NCBI RefSeq assembly: GCF_009729015.1 | Contig: NZ_CP045482.1 | Span: forward strand, 1,236,001 to 1,300,000 | DNA: 64,000 nt | Direction of reading: 5' to 3' | Source: Acidianus ambivalens | GTDB taxonomy: Archaea; Thermoproteota; Thermoprotei_A; Sulfolobales; Sulfolobaceae | In this document: piece after piece, positions 51,653 through 60,685 of the stretch | How the letters are laid out: every line of letters starts with the position of its first letter | Position numbering within the stretch: position 1 is the stretch's first letter | Made by a program: the position numbers and the translations under genes | The notes under the pieces: model-generated | What the model saw: only the letters and a program-made list of their open reading frames with translations | The model's database searches: none | What the model was told of the DNA's origin: nothing

Positions 51653-53581
51653 TTACACCTTTGAAATCTTTATAAATCCGTTCTCATCTACTATCCCTTT
51701 CCAATTAGGTTTTATTACGATTGTTGAACTATATTCTTCAAGAATTGCTGGACCTTCTATTTCGTAATTGCTAGGAAGCTCTTCTCTCTTATATATAGGA
51801 GTTTCAATCCATTCATCAAAGTAGACCTTCCTAAATTTTACGTTAGGTTTACCGTCTGTTTTAGGTTTAGGCAACGTTACTTTATAAGATGGAACTATTC
51901 CAAATACTCTAATAGTCGTAATTTCTATATCTCTATCTAAAGTGAAGCCATAAATTTTTCTGTGTATAGTTTCAAAATCTTCCTTAATCTTTTTTACGTT
52001 ACTTACTGGGATTGTAATTTCCCATCCTTGTCCTTCATACCTCACATCAGCATATCTTAAGTAATATTTCCCCTTTACCTTAGATTCCAACTCTTCGAAA
52101 TCTTTCTCAAGATCCTTAGGATACGACTTTCTCGCTTCATATTTTTTATCAGCAAATAACATTCCTAAAGCAGAAAAAAGTCCAGGGTATGGGGGAATTA
52201 CTACTGTAGAAATTCCCATCTCTTCTGCGAGATCAATGGCATATTGAGGTCCTGCTCCTCCATATGCAAATAGAGTAAAATCTTCGGGATCAAGACCTCT
52301 CTCTACTGTGACAAGTCTTATAGCCCTTCCCATTTCCATATTTGCTAGCTTTATTGCCTCGTTAGCTATTTCAACATAATCTCCTAATTTATTTAATCCC
52401 TTTATCGCTCCCTCTTTATCTAGTTTCATTTCGCCTGAGAGTAAAGATTCTACTCTTCCTAGGGCTACATTAGCGTCAGTTAATGTAGGATCTTTTCCAC
52501 CTCTTGCATAACTTATTGGTCCAGGATCTGCACCAGCACTTAAAGGCCCTACTCTTAACCCACCTGCACTATCTTTCCAGATTATAGTTCCTCCACCTGC
52601 GGAAACTTCACTTAAGTCTACAAATGGAAATCTGACAGGATATCCAGAACCTTTAATCACTCTACCATGATGGGCTTTTCCTCCTACCTCGTATTCTGTA
52701 GTTATCTCTATTTTATGGTCGACTACTGTTCCTGCTTTTGCAGTAGTTCCGCCCATGTCAAAGCTTATTGCATTTTTAATGTTAAGTAATTCAGAAAAGT
52801 AAGCAACACCTACTACTCCTGCGGCAGGCCCAGATTCTATTATTTGGACTGGTCTTCTTGATGCCTCTTCCTTATCTATTAAGCCTCCAGAACTAGCCAT
52901 AATAAAAATAGGCGGCGAACTAAAATCCCTAAGTAAAGATTCTAAAGCCTCCAAGTATCTGCTTACTATTGGCATTAATTTTGCGTTCAGTACAGTTGTT
53001 GACGCTCTTTCGTATTCCCTAGGTTCAGGAGCTATCTCATGAGATACTGAAACGTATTTGAAGTATTTCCTAACTATCTGTGCAACTATCTTTTCGTTAT
53101 CCGGATTTATATAAGAATGCAAAAAAGAGATCGCTATTGCGTCTGCCTTGATAGATTTTATTAGGTTCTCTACTTCTTCTTCATTAACTTTTTGAATTAT
53201 TTTTCCTTCAGCATTGACTCTCTCATTTATTTCATATCTTTTATCCCTTGGTACTAAGGGAGCAGGTTTATCAAAAAACGGATTATAGAGCTCTGGTCTA
53301 TTTTGCCTCCCAATCTCTATAACGTCCTTAAATCCCTTAGTCGTAAGTAAAGCAACTTCTGGAAGCTCCAAGTTAACTTGTCCTAAAATTGCATTTGTTG
53401 CTATAGTTGTAGCATGTATTATCTCTTTCACGTCGTGAAAATTTCCCTTTTTTAATCCTTCGTATACGCCTATCTCTGGAGATTTAGGAGTAGTTAATCC
53501 TTTATAAATAGTAATTTTACCATTTTCATCTATTCCAACTATATCAGTAAATGTACCTCCTACATCTACAGCTACTATCAT
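51653..53581 (-). CDS. hyuA: HyuA-type hydantoinase/oxoprolinase subunit
   Basis: A 642-residue protein with an actin-like ATPase fold. It starts MIVAVDVGGTFTDIVGID, the nucleotide-binding loop of the family. The middle has IESGPAAGVVGVAYFS and ISFDMGGTTAKAG, and the later part FAYGGAGPQYA. It provides the ATPase half of the hydantoinase/5-oxoprolinase, with HyuB. The substrate is not certain. It is the first gene of the hyuAB pair and is divergent from the cyclo-ligase gene with a 58-base gap. Confidence 0.92.
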   Translation of the reverse strand: MIVAVDVGGTFTDIVGIDENGKITIYKGLTTPKSPEIGVYEGLKKGNFHDVKEIIHATTIATNAILGQVNLELPEVALLTTKGFKDVIEIGRQNRPELYNPFFDKPAPLVPRDKRYEINERVNAEGKIIQKVNEEEVENLIKSIKADAIAISFLHSYINPDNEKIVAQIVRKYFKYVSVSHEIAPEPREYERASTTVLNAKLMPIVSRYLEALESLLRDFSSPPIFIMASSGGLIDKEEASRRPVQIIESGPAAGVVGVAYFSELLNIKNAISFDMGGTTAKAGTVVDHKIEITTEYEVGGKAHHGRVIKGSGYPVRFPFVDLSEVSAGGGTIIWKDSAGGLRVGPLSAGADPGPISYARGGKDPTLTDANVALGRVESLLSGEMKLDKEGAIKGLNKLGDYVEIANEAIKLANMEMGRAIRLVTVERGLDPEDFTLFAYGGAGPQYAIDLAEEMGISTVVIPPYPGLFSALGMLFADKKYEARKSYPKDLEKDFEELESKVKGKYYLRYADVRYEGQGWEITIPVSNVKKIKEDFETIHRKIYGFTLDRDIEITTIRVFGIVPSYKVTLPKPKTDGKPNVKFRKVYFDEWIETPIYKREELPSNYEIEGPAILEEYSSTIVIKPNWKGIVDENGFIKISKV

Positions 53582-53639
53582 AAGAGGGAAAAAACTTGCA
53601 AGAATAAAAGGATTTTATTCCGACAGTTAATCAGTTTTT

Positions 53640-54344
53640 ATGGATAAGGAAGAAATTAGACAAAAGATATGGAAATTAATGGAAGAAACTAACATAGCAT
53701 CTTTTCCTAGACCAGTTTTTGGTAGGATTCCTAACTTTAAAGGTTCAGAAAAAGCGGCTGAGATTCTTTCTACGCTTCCTGAATTTAAAAAAGCTGAAGT
53801 AGTTAAAGTGAATCCAGACTCTCCGCAAAGAAAAGTGAGAGAGTTAGTTCTATCAGCCGGTAAAAAGTTATTAGTTCCGACGCCTAGGCTTAAAGGAGAA
53901 TTTTTCTTAATTTATAATGTTAATCCTAAGCTTGCATCTACAATTTCAGGATTTACTAAATTGGGCAAAAGAATTAGTTATAAGGAAATTCCTCCAGTAG
54001 ATTTTATAGTAGTGGGTTCTGTTGCTGTAACCAGATCAGGAGATAGGGTAGGAAAAGGAGAAGGTTATAGTGAATTGGAATACGCAATATTAAGGGAACT
54101 AGGTAAGGTTAATGAGAAAACACCAGTAGCTACAACAGTCCACTCTATACAAATAGTCGATGAAATACCTTCACAGCCGTTTGATGTGCCAGTTGATATA
54201 ATTGTAACTGAAAAGGAAATTATAAGGACTAAGCCTAATAGAGAGAAACCAAAGGGAATTTACATGGAGTATTTAACCAAGGAGAAAATAGAAGAAACTC
54301 CATACTTAAAATATTATTTAATGGAGACAGGTAGATTAAAATGA
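53640..54344 (+). CDS. 5-formyltetrahydrofolate cyclo-ligase family protein
   Basis: A 234-residue protein with the ligase signature VGKGEGYSELEYAILRELG, and upstream KKLLVPTPRLK and VDFIVVGSVAVTRSGDRVG. Such enzymes convert 5-formyl-THF to methenyl-THF with ATP, and the archaeal form may act on a modified folate. It begins near the divergent hyuA start. The 249 bases after it hold AT-rich sequence and no gene that I can support; the likely promoter of the helicase gene lies at the end of that gap. Confidence 0.85.
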   Translation: MDKEEIRQKIWKLMEETNIASFPRPVFGRIPNFKGSEKAAEILSTLPEFKKAEVVKVNPDSPQRKVRELVLSAGKKLLVPTPRLKGEFFLIYNVNPKLASTISGFTKLGKRISYKEIPPVDFIVVGSVAVTRSGDRVGKGEGYSELEYAILRELGKVNEKTPVATTVHSIQIVDEIPSQPFDVPVDIIVTEKEIIRTKPNREKPKGIYMEYLTKEKIEETPYLKYYLMETGRLK

Positions 54345-54593
54345 TTCAATTCCTGTTAAGAGCTACTTCTACATAATTTTCTCTCCTTGACATTATTTTA
54401 GCCAATATAATTCTATTCATGTATAAATTTTCTTTCCATCAAATGATAGTAACTAAATAATAAAATCTCTTTATAAATTTTTTAGATTATATTTTTATAA
54501 AAGTTTATAAGCTTTCAATAACTAAAATTACTTAGACTGTACAGCCAAATGAGGAAATAGTAATTAAAGGTTGAATATCTAGTAATAAAGGTA

Positions 54594-56402
54594 ATGAGTA
54601 ACTTTGTTAAGCTTGATATTAAGGCTTTAGACTCTTACCAGCCACTAATGCTTATATCCCCTACTGGTTCAGGTAAAACTTTCTCTGTAATAAAGTATGC
54701 ATTAAAACAAGATACTTACAATAAGGTAGTATTTGCGATGCCTACAAAAGCGGCTATTAGAGAAGTTTACACTAAACTTTCACTTTTTACTAATGACGTG
54801 GGGAGAGACGATAGTGATGTCAGACTCGAAGATAATTTTAATGCGGAAGAAGTCTGGAGAAAGAAAATTATTATAACTAGTTATGAAAGGCTTTTGCAAC
54901 AAATGATCTCTTCTCCTTCTCTCTTTTCTAATTCGCTTTTAGTTATTGATGAGGCACATTTGCTCCTCTCAGAAGGAAGAAATTGCACTCTTCAAGAGCT
55001 TTTAGCATATTACAAGTTCTTTAGGGATAAATTTAGCGGTAAAATTAATGTTATATTACTTAGCGCAACAATGCCAGATGTAGATTCGCTTTCCGAATAT
55101 CTAGAGGCAAAGGTTATTTGTAACGATAAAAGGCCAGTAAACATAGACGTAAAAATAGTAAAGGTTTCTCAGAAGAGGGGTGAAAACTACTATTTAAATA
55201 AGGCAATAGAGTTCATAAATTACGTTAAGAAAGGGGAACTTAAATTAGAAAATTATAAGCAAATACTAGTTTACACTAATACTAGGAGATCCGCAGAGGA
55301 AATATCTAAATTAATAGAGAAGGAACTTCATGTACCTACAGCTTTTCATCATGCAGGTTTGCCGATAGAAGTTAGAAAAAAGATAGAGGACGACATGAGG
55401 AGTGAAAATAACCAGTATAAGGTAATAGTTTCAACTGACACTTTAGCTCTTAGTATAAATACTAACGTAGATGTAGTAGTAGTTTTAGCATTAAAGAGGT
55501 TCGCAGGCTTAAGAACTTATGTAGAGCCTTCAACAGTTGCCCAAGTTATTGGAAGAGCAGGAAGGCCAGGTTATTCAGAAAAAGGTTTGGCTTTAATCTT
55601 TGCAGAATCTGACGAAGTAAAAATAGTTAATAAAGCGTTAAAAAAGGACTTTGGAAAGGTTCCAGAGCCTTTAGATTATCCACAAACAGTATTAAGGTGG
55701 ATTTACAGCGGTTTAGATCCTTTACTCTTGGCAAGATATGGATATAGGTATTCTCCTTCAAAGATAAAAGATTCCTTATCATTCCTTGAAAATATAGGTG
55801 CTATCCAGAAAGGTAAAGTAACTCCCCTAGGTAAAGTATTTGCTTATGAAATGGTTCCAAAGAAAGGTATGAATTTGCTTAAGCTAATAATAAAATTTGA
55901 TAAAAAAGGAAATCCTCTAGCAAGAGCATTATACTACTCTTTTATATATTCCTTCTTCGTAGACGAATACTTTAGCAGAAAAGTAAATGAAGGAGAAATA
56001 TTAAGAAAAGGTAATTCCATTTTCCTAGATTCAGTAAAATCCTTGAGGGGAAGTTTCGGTAGATATACATATTTTACTGTTGGAGAAAGTTTAGAGCCTT
56101 CAACTTGGTTTTATTATTCTTTAACTGTACCACAAGTTATTTCAACTGATGATATCGCGGAAAGCATTAGGAAATCTTCTGAAATAATTTATAATCTTTC
56201 TACTTATTCTCTAATCAGCGAAGATTTGAATAAACCTTCATATTTTATTATGAGACTTATGAGGTCATATAGGAGGATTTTAAGAGAAGGAAAAAAGGTA
56301 GAAGAAATTATCGATTTTATAAGATTCTGTTTTTCAAATTACCAAGAGCTTTCCAAATCTAAAGATGAATTCTTTGATACCCAATGGATTAGAAATGCTT
56401 AA
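54594..56402 (+). CDS. Ski2-like SF2 helicase
   Basis: A 602-residue helicase. Motif I is SPTGSGKT near residue 24, motif II is DEAHLL, motif III is LLSATMP, motif IV-V is VSTDTLALSINTNVDVVVV, and motif VI is QVIGRAGRPGYSEKG. The QxxGRAGRPGY form is the mark of Ski2-like helicases (Hel308, Ski2/Mtr4). However, the N-terminal part is short, and no Hel308 ratchet domain can be named with certainty. C-terminal winged-helix-like sequence follows. It could act on RNA or on stalled forks. The next gene on the same strand starts 26 bases later. Confidence 0.87.
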   Translation: MSNFVKLDIKALDSYQPLMLISPTGSGKTFSVIKYALKQDTYNKVVFAMPTKAAIREVYTKLSLFTNDVGRDDSDVRLEDNFNAEEVWRKKIIITSYERLLQQMISSPSLFSNSLLVIDEAHLLLSEGRNCTLQELLAYYKFFRDKFSGKINVILLSATMPDVDSLSEYLEAKVICNDKRPVNIDVKIVKVSQKRGENYYLNKAIEFINYVKKGELKLENYKQILVYTNTRRSAEEISKLIEKELHVPTAFHHAGLPIEVRKKIEDDMRSENNQYKVIVSTDTLALSINTNVDVVVVLALKRFAGLRTYVEPSTVAQVIGRAGRPGYSEKGLALIFAESDEVKIVNKALKKDFGKVPEPLDYPQTVLRWIYSGLDPLLLARYGYRYSPSKIKDSLSFLENIGAIQKGKVTPLGKVFAYEMVPKKGMNLLKLIIKFDKKGNPLARALYYSFIYSFFVDEYFSRKVNEGEILRKGNSIFLDSVKSLRGSFGRYTYFTVGESLEPSTWFYYSLTVPQVISTDDIAESIRKSSEIIYNLSTYSLISEDLNKPSYFIMRLMRSYRRILREGKKVEEIIDFIRFCFSNYQELSKSKDEFFDTQWIRNA

Positions 56403-56427
56403 TGCTTTCCTTTTATCTATTTTTATA

Positions 56428-58191
56428 ATGACACCAGAGGAAGCCTATTCAATAAAACTCATATCTGATGTAAAATTAAATAATGGAGGAGATTTACTTC
56501 ATGTAGAAACTTGGATAGAAAACAAGGAGTATAAATCAGCAATTTTTCTAGATAAGAGAAAAATAATTGAAGGAAAAGTAAGCTTACCTAGGTTTAATGG
56601 TGAATATCTATATTATGTTAAAGAAATTAAAGGGCAAAAGAACAAGAAAGAAGCTTGTTTATTCAGGAAATCTCCTTATGGAGAAGAAGAGAAACTACTC
56701 TGCTTAGGTAAAATCTCAGATTACGCATTTCACAACAAGGGGATTCTTATCTTAGGTGAAGATAAAGTAAATAAGAACAAACCATTTGAGGCAACTAAAC
56801 TTAAGTACAGATTTGACAGTAGAGGACTTTTAAGGACTAGGCAATCTCTTTACTTATTTTCGACAAAGTTAGAGAAAATAATTAGTGGAGACTTTGACGT
56901 CACTGGAGTCGCTACTAACGGTAAAAGAGTTGTAATTTCTGCAACAAAGGAGAACGATGATATAGGTCTTTCAGACGTTTACGAAGTCGATTTATCTAAT
57001 GGGGAAATGAGGAGAATAACTCAAGGAGAAGGAATAGTAAACGCTGTGGCTATGAACGAAAAAGGTCAAATAGCCTACTTAGGCCATAGAAAAGGCAGGG
57101 CACCTTGGGCAGTAGATGAAATAATACTTCCAGAGGAGGACAAAAGTTTTCTCTGCGGTAATACATGCGGAGGTGACGTATTAACAGACCTATTTGACGG
57201 AGCAAAAACTAGAATTTATTTTGTAAACGACGTTATTTATTCTCTTGGTCAAGTTAAAGGAGAAGTCCAAATTTATAAAATAAGTGATAAGGCAGAGCAA
57301 ATAACTGAAGGCAAAATAGTAGTTAGAGGTTTTGACGTTAATACCAAGGAAGATATAGCGTATTTCTATACAACTCCCACTAAACCTTCGATTCTTCATT
57401 ATAAGGAGGATTATGACCCTAATCCTGGAGTAGAAGGAATAGAACCACAGGAGATTAACGACGAAATTCAGGGTTGGGCTATAATTACTAATCCAGATAA
57501 TCCAACAATACTGTTTATTCATGGTGGACCTCACGCTGCATACGGCTATGGATATTTTATAGAGTTTCAATTCTTTGCATCCAATGGATTTAACATAATA
57601 TATTGCAATCCTAGGGGAAGTCAAGGCTATGGAGAAGATTTTGCGAAGGCATGTGTAGGAGACTGGGGTGGGAAAGACATGCAGGATATAATAAATTTTA
57701 CTAAAAAAGTAATTGAAAAATACAATCTTAAAGGGAAATTGGGCGTTACTGGAGGTTCTTATGGCGGATATATGACAAACTGGATAGTTACTCGGACAGA
57801 TATGTTTTCTGCAGCAATTGCTGAAAGGAGTATATCCAACTTGGTTAGCATGTGCGGGACTAGTGATATAGGCTTTTGGTTTAATGCAATGGAGGCAGGA
57901 ATTGATGATCCTTGGAAGCAGGAAAATATTGAAAAATTAATGAGAATGTCTCCAATTTATTATGTTAAGAACGTAAAGACGCCAACCATGTTAATCCACG
58001 GCGAAGAAGACTATAGATGTCCAATAGAACAAGCAGAACAGTTCTTTATGGCATTGAAAATGAACGGAGTACCTACAGTGTTAGAGAGGTATCCTGGTGA
58101 TTCTCATGAGCACGCTAGGAGAGGAAAACCTAAAAATATGATTGATAGGCTTTATAAGAAAATATGGTGGTTTACTAAGTATTTAAAATAA
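56428..58191 (+). CDS. S9C acylaminoacyl peptidase (prolyl oligopeptidase family)
   Basis: A 587-residue serine peptidase from the ATG at 56428. The open frame extends 63 bases further upstream into the helicase gene, but the shorter start (MTPEEAYS) fits the family. The first 330 residues form a beta-propeller. The C-terminal alpha/beta hydrolase has GGSYGGYMTNW (nucleophile Ser), ILFIHGGPHAAYG (oxyanion), and Asp-His toward the end (MLIHGEEDYRCP, PGDSHEHARRG). It removes acyl-amino acids or cleaves short peptides, with stability expected of a thermophile enzyme. It follows the Ski2-like gene closely; the functional link is unclear. Confidence 0.9.
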   Translation: MTPEEAYSIKLISDVKLNNGGDLLHVETWIENKEYKSAIFLDKRKIIEGKVSLPRFNGEYLYYVKEIKGQKNKKEACLFRKSPYGEEEKLLCLGKISDYAFHNKGILILGEDKVNKNKPFEATKLKYRFDSRGLLRTRQSLYLFSTKLEKIISGDFDVTGVATNGKRVVISATKENDDIGLSDVYEVDLSNGEMRRITQGEGIVNAVAMNEKGQIAYLGHRKGRAPWAVDEIILPEEDKSFLCGNTCGGDVLTDLFDGAKTRIYFVNDVIYSLGQVKGEVQIYKISDKAEQITEGKIVVRGFDVNTKEDIAYFYTTPTKPSILHYKEDYDPNPGVEGIEPQEINDEIQGWAIITNPDNPTILFIHGGPHAAYGYGYFIEFQFFASNGFNIIYCNPRGSQGYGEDFAKACVGDWGGKDMQDIINFTKKVIEKYNLKGKLGVTGGSYGGYMTNWIVTRTDMFSAAIAERSISNLVSMCGTSDIGFWFNAMEAGIDDPWKQENIEKLMRMSPIYYVKNVKTPTMLIHGEEDYRCPIEQAEQFFMALKMNGVPTVLERYPGDSHEHARRGKPKNMIDRLYKKIWWFTKYLK

Positions 58192-58195
58192 CTAT

Positions 58196-58693
58196 TTAGG
58201 TTCTCTTTTTCCTTCCTATTACTAACCCTATTATAGCAATAGTGAGCCCTACAATGAATAATAATGCGCCTATTAATACAAATGCTAAAGAATAGACGTC
58301 TATAGTAGAGACTTCTATATACTTTAGAATGTAATATACTACTATTGAGGAATTTGAAGGATTATGAAATTCAATATTTCCAGATATATCGCCAGTAGGA
58401 GATAAATATACTCGCTCTGTTGTAGAAAGTGAGGATGAATTAGTAAAGCTGGAAGGTAAAGTTACATCTATAGGTGAGGTAGAATTATAAGCAAAAGCAA
58501 TAATTTTCCCTGGAGAAGGTGAAACAGGAATTGTATAGTTTTGGAATGGCCCAAGAGTAATTCTTTGTGCCCCGTGAAGTTCTATCACTGGTTCCATCTC
58601 ATTAACCAGTGAAGAAAACTCGTAAAAGCCTATACCAGCTAGTATTATCCCTATTACGAGTACTATCAGTCCTATCTTAGTTAAAATGTGCAT
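58196..58693 (-). CDS. Two-helix membrane protein with outer domain, 165 aa
   Basis: I do not recognise the family. It has one helix near residues 5-25 (IGLIVLVIGIILAGIGFYEF), an outer domain of about 100 residues with several Asn-x-Ser/Thr sites (NYT, NST, NSS, NPSNSS), and a second helix near the end (LAFVLIGALLFIVGLTIAIIGLVIG) followed by a basic tail. A plausible topology has both ends in the cytoplasm. It is convergent with the peptidase gene and its start overlaps the 5' side of the uracil-DNA glycosylase region on the other strand, giving a narrow divergent promoter. Confidence 0.6.
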   Translation of the reverse strand: MHILTKIGLIVLVIGIILAGIGFYEFSSLVNEMEPVIELHGAQRITLGPFQNYTIPVSPSPGKIIAFAYNSTSPIDVTLPSSFTNSSSLSTTERVYLSPTGDISGNIEFHNPSNSSIVVYYILKYIEVSTIDVYSLAFVLIGALLFIVGLTIAIIGLVIGRKKRT

Positions 58694-58711
58694 GGCAAAA
58701 TATTCTTATTA

Positions 58712-59380
58712 ATGGCTAATAAATATGTTCAGAATATGTTCGATGATGAGATTATATCGTGCTATAGATGTCCTAGACTTAGGCAATATTCTGAAATGAT
58801 AGCTAAAATAAAGGTGAAAAGATTTAGAAACTGGGAATATTGGGGAAAGCCTTTACCAGGATACGGTGACGAAAATGCAAGCTTACTTATTGTCGGATTA
58901 GCCCCTGCAGCACATGGCGGAAATAGAACTGGCAGAGTATTTACTGGTGACGAATCCGGTAAATGGGTAACTAAAGCCCTCTACGAATTGGGATTGTCAA
59001 ATCTAGAGTTCTCCTTAAGTAGAGAAGAAAACTTGATCCTTAGAGGAGTTTATTTAACTAACGCTGTAAAATGCGCTCCCCCTGAGAATAAGCCTTTAAG
59101 GGAAGAGATCCTAAACTGTAATTATTTCCTAAGAAAGGAGATAATGTCCTTAAGAAATCTCAAAGTAATATTAGCTCTAGGTAAAATGGCATTTGATTCA
59201 GTTTGCATGGCTTTTAATGAGAAATGCAAATTTTCTCACGGCGTAGTTTATGACGTTAAGGGAAAGAAAATAGTTGGAAGCTATCATCCTAGTGCCCAGA
59301 ATACCAAGACCGGAAGACTTACCTGGGAGTCTTTCATGCAAGTTGTAAGGAAAGCTTATGAATTAACTAAGGAATCCTAG
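58712..59380 (+). CDS. Family 5 uracil-DNA glycosylase (UDGb)
   Basis: A 222-residue enzyme from the ATG at 58712 (MANKYVQN). It has four cysteines in the pattern of the [4Fe-4S] cluster (CYRCPRLR early, later AVKCAPPENK and LNCNYF), the glycosylase motif LLIVGLAPAAHGGNRTGR, and GSYHPSAQNTKTGRLT near the C-terminus, the H-P-S-x-Q-N-x-x-T-G-R motif. This is the UDGb family: it removes uracil and deaminated purines from DNA, important at high temperature. The ORF is open to 58688, but the family start fits 58712 better. An IS607-type element begins about 10 bases past the stop, so the end is intact. Confidence 0.92.
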   Translation: MANKYVQNMFDDEIISCYRCPRLRQYSEMIAKIKVKRFRNWEYWGKPLPGYGDENASLLIVGLAPAAHGGNRTGRVFTGDESGKWVTKALYELGLSNLEFSLSREENLILRGVYLTNAVKCAPPENKPLREEILNCNYFLRKEIMSLRNLKVILALGKMAFDSVCMAFNEKCKFSHGVVYDVKGKKIVGSYHPSAQNTKTGRLTWESFMQVVRKAYELTKES

Positions 59381-59389
59381 TGATCTGAT

Positions 59390-59490
59390 GGGGTTTGGGC
59401 TTCATTGAATTTTCATGAAATTGTATCTAATTCTCAGCCCTTGGGCTTCACCAGAGTAACTTCCGTTACCCCTCCGCCCCTTTAGCGGGA
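59390..59490 (-). ncRNA. Candidate TnpB guide RNA (omega RNA) scaffold
   Basis: The tnpB 3' end and the element end hold candidate RNA folds. On the minus strand GTAAC-GGAA-GTTAC (59456-59469) is a perfect 5-bp stem with GGAA loop. AGCCC-AA-GGGCT (59436-59447) is a second stem. The 10-base unit TTGGGCTTCA occurs twice on the plus strand (59395-59404 and 59441-59450), so GGGCT could pair with either AGCCC copy, giving a pseudoknot. TnpB guide RNAs end at the element border and take the flank as guide, here the end of the glycosylase gene. The scaffold is inferred from fold and position only. Confidence 0.3.
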
Positions 59491-60685
59491 TAACCCCAAC
59501 CCACACCCGCGGAATATCACGGATGTGAGGAAACCCGCACATCTTGAGGTAGATGTTGAGAGATGCGTTCAATTGCCTATCCATGGTGAACCCACACCTC
59601 TCGCAATGAAAAGTCCTGCCAACCTTTCGGGAAACCCATCCACATCTGGGGCAGGACCTTGAAGTGAGGCGTGGATTCACCTCCTTAACAAAGGAACCGT
59701 AAAGAGGAGCCTTATACTTTAAGATGCGGTGAATTGACCTCCACACAGTCTTAGAAATCTTTTTAGAAAGGGAGTCGTTAGCATCTTCAAACATCTCTTG
59801 CTTATTCAGTTTTTCAACAACAAATGTCGTCATAGGGTACATCTCCAGCAACTTATTCACAAACTTGTGAACATAATCCAGTACACGGTTCCTCTCTCTA
59901 TGAGAATATTTTCTCATCAACTCCTTCCCCTTCCTACCGTGCTTTGAAGCAAAAGACTGTATTTTACTCCTTTTCAACTCCATACCGTACTTCATACTGT
60001 AAAGCCCCTTCAAGGAAAACGTGACGAACTTCTCTCCATCATAAGCATCTAGAGTATAGAGGTTACTATCAATTGCTAGGAAATCTAAGGGAGTAAACCA
60101 AGGTAACTTGTAGCGGAACGGTAAGTACACTTTATCCTCCTTAATTATGGGCTCACCTAGTTCAAGCCCTTTAACCCTTCGTGAAAACCAAGTGTGAGAC
60201 CAAGAGAAGGTAATATACTCGTAAGGTCTTACAGTAATCCTTACGCTCTCGCCATCAACCTTCCTAAGAGTTGACTTAATCCTAACGTAAACCTTCCTCA
60301 GTGTTGGTTTACTCAATGACGCTTGTCCCTTTTCAGCCCTCCTCCTCCAACTCCTTAAAATGGAGTAAGTGTCATTAATTGCCTTATCCACGTAGTGTGA
60401 AGCCAACTTGTTGATCTTCTCTAGCTCATCCCTCAAAATTTTGTACACTTTCTTTTTCTTAGGTAACTTAACTTTGACCTTCGTAAATACTTTCTTACCC
60501 TTCTTCACTTCTTTTCTCTCAACCTTCACCTTCTCCCATAACCAGTCCAATGCTTTCTGTAGTAGCGTCTTGTAGTTCTCTAATAATACTCTGCTCTCCT
60601 CCTTCTTATCATTCTCCAAGGAGTACGTTAGGTAAATGTACTCCTCTTCTGGTTGGAGTGATTTAATTCTTAATTTCCTCGACAC
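59402..60685 (-). CDS. tnpB: TnpB, IS607-associated RNA-guided nuclease
   Basis: A 427-residue TnpB starting at GTG. The RuvC-like residues appear in order: Asp in FLAIDSNLYTLD (about residue 205), Glu in FVVEKLNKQ (about residue 285), and Asp in TMDRQLNASLN near the C-terminus. A zinc ribbon with four cysteines (CPRCGWVSRK and CERCGFT) lies between the last two. TnpB proteins are RNA-guided DNA nucleases related to Cas12 and help keep the element in place. All catalytic residues are present and no stop or frameshift is seen, so it is likely functional. It follows tnpA with a 23-base overlap. Confidence 0.95.
   Translation of the reverse strand: MSRKLRIKSLQPEEEYIYLTYSLENDKKEESRVLLENYKTLLQKALDWLWEKVKVERKEVKKGKKVFTKVKVKLPKKKKVYKILRDELEKINKLASHYVDKAINDTYSILRSWRRRAEKGQASLSKPTLRKVYVRIKSTLRKVDGESVRITVRPYEYITFSWSHTWFSRRVKGLELGEPIIKEDKVYLPFRYKLPWFTPLDFLAIDSNLYTLDAYDGEKFVTFSLKGLYSMKYGMELKRSKIQSFASKHGRKGKELMRKYSHRERNRVLDYVHKFVNKLLEMYPMTTFVVEKLNKQEMFEDANDSLSKKISKTVWRSIHRILKYKAPLYGSFVKEVNPRLTSRSCPRCGWVSRKVGRTFHCERCGFTMDRQLNASLNIYLKMCGFPHIRDIPRVWVGVIPLKGRRGNGSYSGEAQGLRIRYNFMKIQ

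Noticed and set aside
54345..54593. Possible C/D box small RNA (ATGATAG-like sequence)
   Set aside because: No matching D box at proper spacing; AT-rich noise.
56365..56427. Longer start for the S9C peptidase
   Set aside because: It reads through the end of the helicase gene in another frame and lacks family similarity.
57190..57624. Long minus-strand open frame opposite the S9C peptidase
   Set aside because: It is the mirror of a real coding frame; composition is unlike a protein and there is no start context.
59402..60685. Possible Cas12-type CRISPR nuclease
   Set aside because: The RuvC and zinc-ribbon layout is of TnpB size, with a partner serine recombinase and no CRISPR repeats; it is an IS607 TnpB.
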